From Kappaphycus alvarezii (taxonomy: Eukaryota; Rhodophyta; Florideophyceae; Gigartinales; Solieriaceae), in NCBI GenBank assembly GCA_002205965.3, contig NADL03000492.1, positions 1,922,001-1,986,000 of the forward strand: a stretch of 64,000 bases of DNA, in the 5' to 3' direction. Shown here in pieces: positions 43,065-52,390 of the stretch. Under the pieces are notes generated by a model. The model searched no databases and was not told where the DNA came from. It was given only the letters and a program-made list of their open reading frames with translations. The stretch's first letter is position 1. Every line of letters begins with the position of its first letter. The position numbers and the translations under genes were made by a program.

Positions 43065-43628
43065 TCACTGCTCTTGTTGTTCTTGTGGGAGTTCTATCCA
43101 TTCATCAGGGAGAGTATAGGGTTCACTATAAGGATATGGTAGTAGCTCATTTCCAATATGATGAGAGAGTGTGTACCGTGCGATGACCGGCTCATCTCCT
43201 TGGTCAAGAGTTTCGTAGATTCGGCGTATGGTTTCATAGTGTTCTCTAATGAGCTCCTCCCGTTTCACTTCTCCAAACCTTCCAAATGTGAGGTAATAAA
43301 CGTAGTATGCAAACTTTTCTGGCAACGGGTCCAGAAACGGGTATCTGAAGGAGAAAAAAACTCGCAACATAAGGACTGAGTCCTCACGAGTAAGGTGCGC
43401 CCCGTGAATGGTCTGGAAGCACATGCAAATACTAATTGCAAAAAAGGAAATTACTTCTGCTTCTCGTGGGTCCTCTGTCATTTCGCGAAGCCAACGTCTA
43501 ATTGGTAGCCGTCCAATAATTAAGGATGCATAGTTTCCCCCTGGGAGACTAGGCGGTGTTTGAGGCGATCTTCTTGGCGATCTTCCTCGCTGCTCCCGAC
43601 GCCTTGCCTCTTCGATGATCCGCCCCGA
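43065..43628 (-). CDS. Gypsy extra domain, second tandem copy (ORF B)
   Basis: The frame is open from just after a TGA at 43629 to a stop at 43065-43067. It begins with an Arg/Ser/Pro-rich linker and then an approximately 150-residue domain (43535-43083) with NYASLIIGRLPIRRW, FFAISICMCFQTIHGAHL, EDSVLMLRVFFSF, FGRFGEV and LLPYPYSEPY. The same landmarks occur in the same order at the C-terminus of the integrase frame (domain A): ICxCFxT, EDxxLxxR, FSF, GRxG, PYPxxEPY. It is in the -1 frame relative to that ORF and overlaps it by about 110 bases. It could be expressed by frameshift (a GGGGGAAAC run lies in the overlap) or from an internal ATG at 43481, or the two may once have been one frame. 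It has no signal peptide or transmembrane segment, so it is not an obvious envelope gene. The family is unknown to me. Confidence 0.7.
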   Translation of the reverse strand, partial: SGRIIEEARRREQRGRSPRRSPQTPPSLPGGNYASLIIGRLPIRRWLREMTEDPREAEVISFFAISICMCFQTIHGAHLTREDSVLMLRVFFSFRYPFLDPLPEKFAYYVYYLTFGRFGEVKREELIREHYETIRRIYETLDQGDEPVIARYTLSHHIGNELLPYPYSEPYTLPDEWIELPQEQQEQ

Positions 43629-44833
43629 TCACTTGATGGTCCAGCTCGTATCATCATCACGGCCTCGGGAGGATCCTGGTCTTCGGCTGAGGTTGTGTTT
43701 CTGAGCGGAGCAACGTAAGGTTCCCATAGAGGATATGGGACCAGTCGATATTCCATATCAGGGGGCAAGCTGTAACCTCTCAGTCGCACATCTTGGTTGT
43801 TCTTAAGAAATACGTAAACCGGACGGATAATGTTCAGATATGTTTGCGACAAGTCTCCGATAGCTACCATTCCATACCTTCCTATAGAGTAATGATATAT
43901 GACTTCCACAAACTCTGGACCTGCTTCCGTGAACCTTCCGTTTTGGAATGAGAATAGAATTCTGATCAATAGTCGGAAATCTTCTTGAGGTAGCAATGGT
44001 CCGTTCAACGTACGAAAACATAGGCATATATTAATGTAGAAATGGACGATTACGTGGAGTTCGTAGTAGTCACGCGTAATCGAGATGATCCATTCCCAGG
44101 CCCTTTTTCCTCCCATAGGAATCATTCTATAGTTAAAGATGAGTATGCCCCGTGGTTGCGCATAGTCCTGTGTGAGAAGGAATTCTTCAGGCCTCTGATG
44201 GTAAGGGACTAGACGACGTGCATGGATGGCCCTCCTTGATCTCTTCCCTGAGCTTGAACATAGCTTATAGTGCGGGTGTCTTTCCTCCGTGACGACGCAA
44301 GGATTCGAGTACTTTGTTTGGAAGGCCGGCCACTTCACAGCCTGCTGCATTGCTTTCCCATGTACTACAAGTACTTTAGAGCCGACTGGAAAGGTTTGGA
44401 CTGGAGGCTCTTCATTCTTATTTCTTGTCTGTGTTAGCGCGCGGTGTGATCTCCAGCCTTCAGTGGCCAGTAGTTCGACTTCTCTACTCTCTTCATCGAT
44501 AATATTTGTTTCCATGTCTCTCTGTAACATTCTAGGAGCCCTTCCGTACATTAGCTCGAATGGTGACCGTCCGCTTCTTCCTCTTCTTCGACGATAGCCG
44601 TATAACACTTTTGGTAAGGCATCTTCCCACTGGATTTCATTCTCCGACATAGTTTTCGATATTGCTCGTTTGATGGTTCCAACCATCCTCTCCGCTTTAC
44701 CGTTTGACATAGGAGCGTATGCGAGAACTGTCTTCAGCTGAATCCCTTTCTCTCCAAAAACGAAGCAGTGAAGTTGCAGTAAAACAAAGGGCGTTATCTG
44801 AGATGATCCTTTTTGGAAGACCAAACGGTTCAA
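43520..44833 (-). pseudogene. Gypsy integrase C-terminal half plus extra domain A
   Basis: This is a 437-codon frame. Residues 30-70 carry the last part of the catalytic core, KTVLAYAPMSNGKAERMVGT, including the catalytic Glu of the D,D-35-E triad. Residues 145-215 are the usual integrase C-terminal barrel (FPVGSKVLVVHGK ... IHARRLVPYHQRPEE). Residues about 229-380 (44149-43694) form domain A: FNYRMIPMGGKRAWEWI, HFYINICLCFRTLNGPLL, EDFRLLIRILFSFQNGRF, SIGRYGMV, LVPYPLWEPYVAP. An acidic and Ser/Arg-rich tail precedes the stop. Typical gypsy integrases end near the barrel or in a chromodomain, and no chromodomain motif is visible here. The first 27 residues are out-of-frame relative to the core, so the ATG at 44833 is not a real start. 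Confidence 0.8.
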
Positions 44834-45310
44834 TTATTTCTTTTTCGATGAATCTCAGGACCACCTCAGCATTGGCCTCCTCAACTGCAACTGCTATTGG
44901 CCATCCAGTAAGATGTTCCACCCCTATAAGGAGGTATTTGTTTCCGGAAGAGGTTTCCTTGAATGGGCCGGCAAAGTCAATTGAGAAGGTTTCAAAGAGA
45001 GCGGAAACTGGGAAGCTTAGGTTGTCTTATACTTTCGTATCGGAGTGAATTTTTGACAGTTGTCACAGCTTTTCACGAAATTATAGACGTCCTTATGGAT
45101 ACTGGGCCACCAGAATCTCTCCGTAATGAATTTTTTGGTTGTTTCGAGATCCCAATGCCCTAACTCATCATGAAAAGTCCTCAAGATCTTGATTCTTTCT
45201 TTCAAAGGGGCCACTAGTCGAGGACCGGCTTTGTGTGTCGGAAGAGTTTCCCATTCCACAATGTAAAGCCTTTTGGTTCCTGCGTACCCAATTTCTGTGT
45301 TCGAGATCAA
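44697..45310 (-). pseudogene. Gypsy integrase zinc-binding and catalytic core, frameshifted
   Basis: 45310-45017 carries the N-terminal zinc finger: HDELGHWDLETTKKFITERF and WWPSIHKDVYNFVKSCDNCQ (H..H..C..C). After a frameshift near 45017 the core reads FETFSIDFAGPFKETSSGNK (first Asp) and FGLPKRIISDNALCFTATSL (second Asp, about 44790-44850). A second frameshift near 44760 leads into the frame with the catalytic Glu. All three acidic residues survive, but in three different frames. The protein would insert the element cDNA with the 5-bp stagger seen at the flanks. Confidence 0.88.
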
Positions 45311-45322
45311 CCTTTCTCATTT

Positions 45323-47098
45323 CTAGTCCATCAAGGAATTTAATAAGTCCGTGAATATAAGCTTCGTACTCGTTATCGATCGGCACTTGAACTTCGGCAA
45401 CTCCGACGATGTCTCGGAAGCTTTTTCATTTGGAATCAATGGATCCCTCAAGCGGGATAGGTAATCGGCAGGCTGATTATTGCGTCCGGGCCTATACACA
45501 ATTTCAAACCGATATTCTGCGAAAATGTCGAGCCATCGGGCCAAGCGGTGATGTACATCTTTCTTTTGGAATGCTGTCTTAAGTGCCTGGTGATCAGTTA
45601 TCAAGACAAATTTCTCGAGTGATAAAAGGTAAACACGAAACTTTTTCAGTGCGAAGACGACAGCTAGCGCTTCTTTCTCGCAGACTGAGTATCTCTTTTC
45701 CGCATCATTCAGAGTGCGACTTGCGAATTGAACAGGGTGTAGTCTTCCGTTTTCGTCTTTTTGGGACAAAATGGCACCCAAAGACCGTTCTGAGGCATCT
45801 GTCTCCACAACGAATGGTCTCTTGAAATCTGGATACATGAGCACTGGGGGGACACATAGCTTATCTTTAAGCTCTTCAAATGCGTTTGCATTTCCTTGTT
45901 CCATAAAATTTTCCGTTCTTTGTTGTGCTGGCATGTAACGGTGCTGCAGTCTTGGCGAAATCTTTGATAAATCTCTGTAATATGAGGCCAGTCCTAAGAA
46001 GCTTCGAACCTCCGTCTTTGAAGCGGGCCTTGGTGCCAACTTGATTTTTTTCGTTTTCTCTGGATCCACTTTAATTCCCTCTTGATCGACGATATGACCG
46101 AGTAATTGGATAGACGTTTTCGCAAAGAAGCATTTGCTTAACTTAATTTTCAGGCTGTACGCATCTATTCTCTCCACCACAGTCTTGACATGCGATATGT
46201 GCTGATCCAAGGTTTTTGAGAATATCACACATCATCGATATAAACTCTTGCAAATGGAAGTCCTTTCAAAACCTCGTTCATCATTCTTTGGAATGTAGCT
46301 GGGGCATTCATGAGACCAAAAGGCATCACTTCGAACCTGAATGTACCGGCTTTGCTGGTAAAAGTTGTTTTTCCTTACATTTTTCATCTAATGGAATCTG
46401 CCAATAACCAGTGTAAAGATCAATTGAGGTGAAGTATCTCCCGTCCTTCAAGTCCTCGAGGATTTCTCCATGTTTGGAATCGGAAATCGATCGGGTATCA
46501 TTCTCTGGTTCAGTTGTCGGTAATCGACGCAAAAACGCAGCTTTCCATCCTTCTTTGGTGCTACCACAACTGGAAATGACCATGGGGATGAAACTGGCCG
46601 AATAATATCATTTTCCAGCATACTTGTAACATTCTCTGAGATAAATTGGTCATATTTTGGCGGTTGACGTCTAGGCCTGTGGTAAATTGGTTGAGTATCG
46701 GTAAGTTCAAATGAGTGAGTGACCGGTACACTTGCTTGTCTTAAATCTGATACACTCCATGCAATTACTTCGGAAGATGCTAACATGTCGGATATTTTCA
46801 GTGAGGCGGCGGCGGGAAGGTGCTGCACTTTTCCTTGGATTTCTGCCATTTGGCGCCCTTTTTCTTCTTGATTCTCAACCTCAATATTTTGAAGGACCTT
46901 TTCCGGCGTGCTCACATCTTCAGATATGGAATCCGATATATTCCTGTTTTCCTTGCAATTGTAATCTTCTTTCATGCTCCGAATTCCGTCCTTTGATTCG
47001 ATATTATCGCAAAAAGAAACACATTCAGGTGTCACACCTACCCTAGAATTCCAGTCTTCATCTGTTTCAAACCCAGAATCATAATCATCCCATGCCAT
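45323..47098 (-). pseudogene. Gypsy reverse transcriptase and RNase H, frameshifted
   Basis: Frame 47098-46448 has a non-conserved acidic lead and then the RT start YHRPRRQPPKYDQFISENV, SSPWSFPVVVAPKKDGKLRF and CVDYRQLNQRMIPDRFPIPN. After a shift, LKDGRYFTSIDLYTGYWQIP carries the first catalytic Asp (about 46400-46460). After another, [20 protein letters not shown] and FARVYIDDV carry the YxDD pair (about 46230-46330). A single-base loss directly after YIDDV leads to frame 46228-45323 (301 codons) with IFSKTLDQHISHVKTVVERI, LLGHIVDQEGIKVDPEK and the RNase H region: FVVETDASERSLGAILSQKD, NDAEKRYSVCEKEALAVVFA, LITDHQALKTAF, RPGRNNQPADYLSR. Catalytic residues all look intact. Only indels break the chain. 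Confidence 0.92.
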
Positions 47099-47971
47099 GT
47101 TGAGTATCCCCCGAGCGTACCCTTTCTCACTTCCGAAAGTGTTAGTTGGTTCGAATCTTCGCTGTCATAGCTAGAAGTGAAATCTTCACTGTCCGTTTCT
47201 TTCAAATCTACCGGATGTGTGCTTTTGTCGAAATCCAGGGGCATCTTCACGGTTCTGCCGTCAACATTAACTGAAACGATTTGGTTGCCCAAGTCAATGC
47301 AGGTCCCTAGTCTTTCCATGGTAGGGCAGCCAATGATTGCATCGAAAGGGAGATCAGGCATGACAAGAAAGTCTAAATCAACTTTAGAGTCCCCAAAGAA
47401 CACGGAAACCTTGTCAACAGTGCCCATGCATTTTGATACGGTTCCATCCGCCACAGTTATTCTTCGAGTAGTTGGAATAATTTCAGACCTAGATCTGTCA
47501 CCAAAGTTTCTGAATAAGGTTTGGAACAGCGCCCGAATCGAAAAGAGCTTGGGTTTGCATTCCCAATACTTTGACTGGTACTAGTTTAAGACGTCTTGGT
47601 GCTGTCGAGGCCGATTGAAGAAACAGTTTCTTACCCTTAGCGGACTTATTAGACCTGATAATTTTTTTGAGTTCTTTTCTCGCATCCTCTGCGTCGCCCC
47701 TCAAAAGTTGACCAAACGTTATCCCAGTTGGGGCCGATGCAAGCTCAGCCACCAAATTGTACTTCTTCACATATTCTAGTACGTCCTTCGGGATACTCTT
47801 AAATTTCTTACTCTTTCTCGTCTTCTTGGCCGAAGTGTTTCCCACCCCTGGAACAACTTGATCAAGCCTCTTGGTTCGAGGAGGTACAGGTGCTGGGATA
47901 TGCTCCAGCATTCCATAATCTAGCCTAGGTTTTTTCGACAAAACGTTCCCTTCCCCATCCCTTTTTGTCAC
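47038..47971 (-). pseudogene. Gypsy aspartic protease region, frameshifted
   Basis: Frame 47971-47498 has a basic lead rich in Lys and Pro, then VKVLGMQTQALFDSGAVPNL with the active-site DSGA. One base shift near 47500 leads to 47454-47038: ITVADGTVSKCMG, VDLDFLVMPDLPFDAIIGCP and TMERLG, the ILG-type second half of retropepsins. Substrate is the Gag-Pol precursor. A short acidic region follows before the RT frame, which overlaps its end. Confidence 0.82.
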
Positions 47972-48005
47972 ATTAACTTGACTGATTTCTTCAGCGATGG
48001 ATACA

Positions 48006-48975
48006 TTACCGGCATCCGCAACCTTTGATCCTTCTGTTTTGTAAGATTTTCATCTCTGGTCCTGACTCACTCCTCGCGTCCGATAAATTTGCTCTTCTGT
48101 TGTCTTTAGACCAGCAGTTACTTTCATGATGCCCGTAACGACCGCACTTTCCACAACGAGTGTTTCTATGTGGATTATCAGGACACCTATTTGCAAAGTG
48201 TCCAGGCTTGTGACAGTAGGAACAGACTTCTGCGGCCTTGGGGGCCCCAGACTGGTTCTTCTTAATGGTAAGAGTAAGGCTTTCCAACTGCGAGGTTATC
48301 ATGTCAAGTCGATTATCGAATCGGGTTTCCAACCTTTCTTCCAAGTTTTTGACATCGCTCCTGACTGATTCCAATGCTGCTGCGCTAGTCGCTGGCCTTT
48401 GATAATTCTTTTCAGGATGTACGATAGACAGATGTGCGGGTTTCCCTCGGTACCTCACTCAGTGACTGAAACGTCTCCGAATTTTTGACAAATTCTACTA
48501 TGGTACCCTTCAGTTCATTAAAAGTGTGAGGGCCCTTGATGAGGAGGAAATCGGAGAGCCGCTTATCCCCCATCGCCGCCTTACGCAGCATTCCGTACTT
48601 GGCTTGGGCGTTGAACCCAGCCTTTTCATAGAGATCACACAAGTATACCAATGAGCTTAACAAATCGTCGAAGTTGAGCCGGGCCTCTATGGCGGTACGA
48701 ATCATCTCATCTGGTTCTACCTCCTTAGCATATTCTTTCACAAGCCACTCACATACCTCACCGAAGTTACGCCCATTCCCGTTAAGAGACCACCCGTTGA
48801 TAAACTTGGCCTTATATTTGTGCTTTGCGTCACCATGAAGATAGGCGAAGATACTTTCGGCCTTCTCTTCATCGCTCTTCTCACGCATCACAACGTTGAC
48901 ATATGTATAGAGAAACTCCTCAACGTCTTCATTCTTGCCCCCTGTGAACGTTATACGAGCAGCGTTGAGATCCAT
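48006..48975 (-). pseudogene. Gypsy gag with two zinc knuckles, frameshifted
   Basis: The start is ATG 48975, 90 bases after the 5-prime LTR (MDLNAARITFTGGKNEDVEE). The capsid-like region FLYTYVNVVMREKSDEEKAE, FAYLHGDAKHKYKAKF and LVKEYAKEVEPDEM fits the retrotransposon gag fold. A frameshift near 48440 leads to a coiled segment (RSDVKNLEERLETRFDNRLD) and two CCHC knuckles, CSYCHKPGHFANRC and CGKCGRYGHHESNC (about 48110-48220), for RNA packaging. The frame then ends at 48006 and the protease lies in another frame, which may reflect either programmed shifting or the same indels seen elsewhere. Confidence 0.88.
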
Positions 48976-49044
48976 GATTACAGAAAAGAAATCCCCTCGA
49001 ATGGTTCCCTAAGACTGCTCAACTCGAATACCTCGGGTGCAACC

Positions 49045-49062
49045 CCCTCCACAAGAGTACCA
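49045..49062 (-). promoter_or_regulatory. Putative primer-binding site
   Basis: In element sense TGGTACTCTTGTGGAGGG lies 2 bases after the 5-prime LTR. The initial TGG would pair with a tRNA CCA end. The matching tRNA was not identified. Confidence 0.45.
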
Positions 49063-49064
49063 AA

Positions 49065-49783
49065 TGATAGGGGTAAATCGTCGGGAGAAGAGATACTTAG
49101 AACCAACTACCCCAAGACGGAGGTGTTGCGAGCGACAAAAGTGCTACCGTGGTATAGTTGAACAAATAAAAAGGAGTGTATATGGGAGAGAGTTGAGAGG
49201 GCTACAAGCAAGTATAAAAGGGGCAGGGTCTACCACTGATGCTCTGCGACCAGCTTAGGAAAAAGTTTTCTAGGGTCTGAAGTTGACTCTCAACTTCCTA
49301 CTACTCGGAGCTTGACCTGAAGTTGTCTGCCAACTTGCTTGACCTCTCAAGGAGGAAGCACTTTACTCAGCTTATATAGACTTTCGGCTAATCCTAAAGT
49401 CTCAATCAAACATACTAAATACCATAAAACGCATTCACGGGAATCGTGTGAACCAGAGAGACCATTAGAAGATATTTCCTCAAGGTAAATATCTAGGTGC
49501 CATACCCATGCCAGCCACCCATCGGCCAGGGGTGGGAATTGATGTGGCCATTATATAGACCTTTCAGAGTCACTCGTAGTATCACCCACAACCTAGAACT
49601 GTACTGACATCCACTATGACAGCGTGTCCTAAAATAAAAAATCAACCGATGAATTTGCCACACTCACCCAAATTAAAAATATCTTGCAAATTCAAAAACT
49701 GTAAAAATATCTTCCCAGTTCCAATACTGTATACAATTATGGTCCTCATCTAAATTTTTTCGTGTGCGAATTTGCGCACATCA
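49065..49783 (-). repeat. Gypsy 5-prime LTR (element sense)
   Basis: 719 bp, identical to 42312-43031 except for one fewer T in the ATATAGACTTTCGG run. Transcription of the element would start here and run toward lower coordinates. Confidence 0.93.
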
Positions 49784-49788
49784 GGGTC
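49784..49788 (+). repeat. Target-site duplication, right copy (GGGTC)
   Basis: The second copy of GGGTC lies directly after ATCA of the right LTR. It continues as LINE-A coding sequence (CTCCCCGAGCTCCG). Confidence 0.92.
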
Positions 49789-51470
49789 TCTCCCCGAGCT
49801 CCGAAAAGCGCTCCGCTTACTCCGCGACGAGGGACCCGCATACGGCCTGCACCTCAACGCCGCAAAAACACGCGTTTTCTGGCCAACTGTTCCGCGGCCA
49901 GAACGCGAGGCGTTCCTCCGCGAGTTCCGCCTTGCAGAGTGCTCCTCCGACGGGTTTGAACTACTGGGAGGTCCAATAGACAACCGCCGGTTCACTCAAG
50001 CGTTCCTGCACGGCAAGACCGACACTTGCCGCCGCACCCTCGAGTTGCTGCGCAAGGTTGACGACCCTCGGGCCCGCTTCCACATGCACTGCCTGTGCGC
50101 GTCGGCCTGCCTCGTGGAGCACGCTTTCAAGCTCGCTGAGCCGATGGACGCCCGTCCGGCTGCCGAGGCTTTCGACACCCAGCAACCTTCGTTTTTCTCG
50201 GAGCTTCATGGAGTCACGCTGACCAATAAAGCGTGGTCCCAGGCTACCTTGCCCTTCCGACATGGTGGTCTCGGCTTCACTCTACTCGAGCCATTCCTTC
50301 ATGGTGCTGTTGCCTCAAGCCTCATCGACGCGGCACCTGCTCGCGTCAGGACTGGGACTCACATCGGGGCCGCGCTCGGGCCGCGCTCCATCGCCCTCAA
50401 CGGAATCCGCTGCCGCCACGACAAGAATTTTTTCCTTTGCCAAGCCGCCATCCCTATGCACGAGTTTGTGCTCCGCATCCCTGGCCTTCCATACTCCGTT
50501 GACCTGGGCTCCTTTGACCCGCTTCCCCTATCTGCAGCGCACACCCGCGTCCAAACCGACCTAAAGGGTGTGCAGCAGGAGGCTCGGGCCAAGGTACACT
50601 GGGCCGACGAGGTATGGGGCTCGCTGCCCGAATCCCGATGACCACACCGCCGCCGCAGCGCGGGACCGGATCCGCGGCCTCGCATTCCGCAAAGGCCCTG
50701 GCGCCGCCTTCCTGTTCGCACATCCCTCAGCCGACACGGAAGTGTCTGCCGTACACTGGAAGATAATGATACGACGTTTCCTCGGGCTATCTGTTTATGA
50801 CGACTCGCTTCCCCGGAACTGCGAGCATTTTAAACGCCCGATGGACAGCTTGGGAGATCACGCAGTCGACCTGTGCCCCTCTGGATTCGGTCGCAAACAC
50901 CGGCATGACTCGTTACGCAACGTCATCGCCGGCCGTATCGCCCGCGCAGCAGGCTTAGACTGCCAGTTGGAGGTCCCACTCCTCGTCCCAGGAACCGAAC
51001 TACGACCCGCTGACATCCTTGTCCACCCACCGGTTGCCCCCGACTGCAACGCGGTCCGCCCCATTGCCTGTGATGTCACCATCGTCTCTCCGTTCAAGGA
51101 CAACATAAGATCGAGGGCCACCCGCGAAATGGGCCATGCCGCTGCCATCGCTTACCGCAAGAAGGTTACGGACCTGGAGCGAAAACTTTCGCGGCGTTTG
51201 CCACCGCCCTCAGACAACCCGACCCAGGCCCCCAATTTCGAGTTCCAACCGCTGGCGTTTGATTCTCTGGGGTCACCTTCTCCTGCCACCTTCCTCTTCA
51301 TAGAGGGTCTTCTGCCGCGTATCGCGGAGAAGTTCAGCACTCCTGTCGGAGTGATTCGCACGAGCGTGTTGAGCCGCATCAGTTGCACTATCTGGTCGTC
51401 AGATGCGCAAGCTATTTTTTCGCGCATGTCGCTGCACGTGGACGACGTGGAACATCCTGTTAGCTCTTAG
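49784..51470 (+). pseudogene. LINE-A part 2: RT thumb and endonuclease-like domain
   Basis: The frame continues LINE-A after the gypsy insertion: LPELRKALRLLRDEGPAYGL, then NAAKTRVFWP, the post-YADD palm. A long thumb region with GVTLTNKAWSQATLPFRHGG and LGFTLLEPFLHGAVASSLID follows. One frameshift near 50640 leads to frame 50568-51470. That frame carries RRFLGLSVYDDSLPRNCEHF, MDSLGDHAVDLCPSGFGRKH, RHDSLRNVIAGRIARAAGLD, EVPLLVPGTELRPADILVHP and ACDVTIVSPFKDNIRSRATR. The E..., RPAD and DVT acidic residues fit a restriction-like endonuclease. The C-terminal tail ends LHVDDVEHPVSS and stop at 51468-51470. With part 1 this is the best-preserved LINE of the window, disabled only by 5-prime loss, the gypsy insertion and one frameshift. 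Confidence 0.88.
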
Positions 51471-51764
51471 CTAGCAATATAGTCGGATCCTGCAGCGGAT
51501 GTACCTGTTATACTAATGCCATACAGTACAGTAAAGAACATTATATGCGGTGAGTTTTTCAGGTAAATATCTCAACCAAATTTGCACGTAATTACAGTGA
51601 TATTCCATTTTGACAAATAAATACGAAAGCATCACCTTTAATGATCAATACTCTGGAGGCCGCTAGCGCCATATAGCGCATGGTCTGGGACTACACAGCA
51701 GGGGCCAAATAGGTGGTCTGGTCAAGACGCCGCCGATTAACGGACGCAGCAACGTATTGGACAA
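51471..51764. other. Short spacer after LINE-A
   Basis: It includes CATACAGTACAGTAAAG near 51521. No clear poly-A tail or target duplication for the LINE was seen. Confidence 0.4.
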
Positions 51765-52095
51765 TCAGGCATACGAATCTAACGAGGAGCGAATGTTTCT
51801 AGGCGGCAACAGAGGTACCACGCTTGCTGGCGAGAAAGTGGGCGACTTGTTGCACGGCTTGATCAAACCCGGGTCCAGTGCAACCATAGACATCAGCAAC
51901 CGTGGGGTGAAGGTCCAGTCCGTAGTATTCGCATAAAGTATGGTTATGGTGGCGTTTCTCTGATTCTTTCTTGGAGATATGGCCATGTGGAGGACAAGAA
52001 CGAAACCCGGATGAGTGCGGACTGATGACAGAGACATCAAAGGCCTGCGGGCTGGCGGCGAATAAATACATACCCGATTGTTTTCCAAGAGTCAT
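51765..52095 (-). pseudogene. LINE-E endonuclease-like fragment
   Basis: A 98-codon minus frame reads PQAFDVSVISPHSSGFRSCP, then SKKESEKRHHNHTLCEYYGL, DLHPTVADVYGCTGPGFDQA and VQQVAHFLASKRGTSVA. AFDVSVISP takes the place of DVTIVSP in LINE-A, and the later KK..K..HH..LC...G...P.V.D.YG order is shared with related LINE proteins I know from other eukaryotes. The upstream RPAD block and RT are not recognisable here. It is opposite in strand to LINE-A, so it is a separate insertion. The call is by motif only. Confidence 0.5.
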
Positions 52096-52239
52096 GACTC
52101 AATACTGTTTGCTTTCCAATTAGCAACACCCCCCAAGGACTATAAAAATTGGGATGTAAGTTTGTGCCGCTATCCTTCGACTCGCTTGGATCGCCGTCTG
52201 CAACGATGGTGAGGGTAAACGAATACTACGCGGTCGCTG

Positions 52240-52390
52240 TCGCAACCTCCAGCGGTTGATCGACAGGAAGAGTGAATTCTCGGCTTTATCAGCAGCTTAG
52301 TTATGCAATCTGGTCCACATATGCGGCGTCTGTAATTTTTAGCGCCCCACAGCACGCAGAGTTTAGCCACCCTATTCAAACCCGATTCTC
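52240..52390 (+). pseudogene. Possible LINE-A C-terminal tail fragment
   Basis: The forward frame QQLSYAIWSTYAASVIFSAP resembles RISCTIWSSDAQAIFSRMSL of LINE-A and AIWSTC at about 2.7 kb. It is only about 30 residues. Confidence 0.4.

Larger units (their letters stand above)
42312..49783 (-). mobile_element. Young Ty3/gypsy retrotransposon inserted in LINE-A
   Basis: The element is 7472 bp with LTRs of 720 and 719 bp that are identical apart from one T in a short T-run. Perfect 5-bp target duplications flank it. Coding is on the minus strand in the order gag, protease, RT, RNase H, integrase, which is gypsy order. Two copies of an unrecognised domain follow integrase. Despite the fresh LTRs, the coding part is split by about eight frame changes, mostly single-base indels. 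The two flanking LINE-A halves join in frame if the element and one target copy are ignored. Confidence 0.95.

Noticed and set aside
43158-43379. Plus-strand ORF opposite gypsy domain B
   Set aside because: The conserved tandem-domain similarity is on the minus strand, so this is antisense.
49750-50723. Several long minus-strand and alternative-frame ORFs over LINE-A part 2
   Set aside because: High GC keeps other frames open; only the plus-strand frame carries RT and endonuclease-like motifs.
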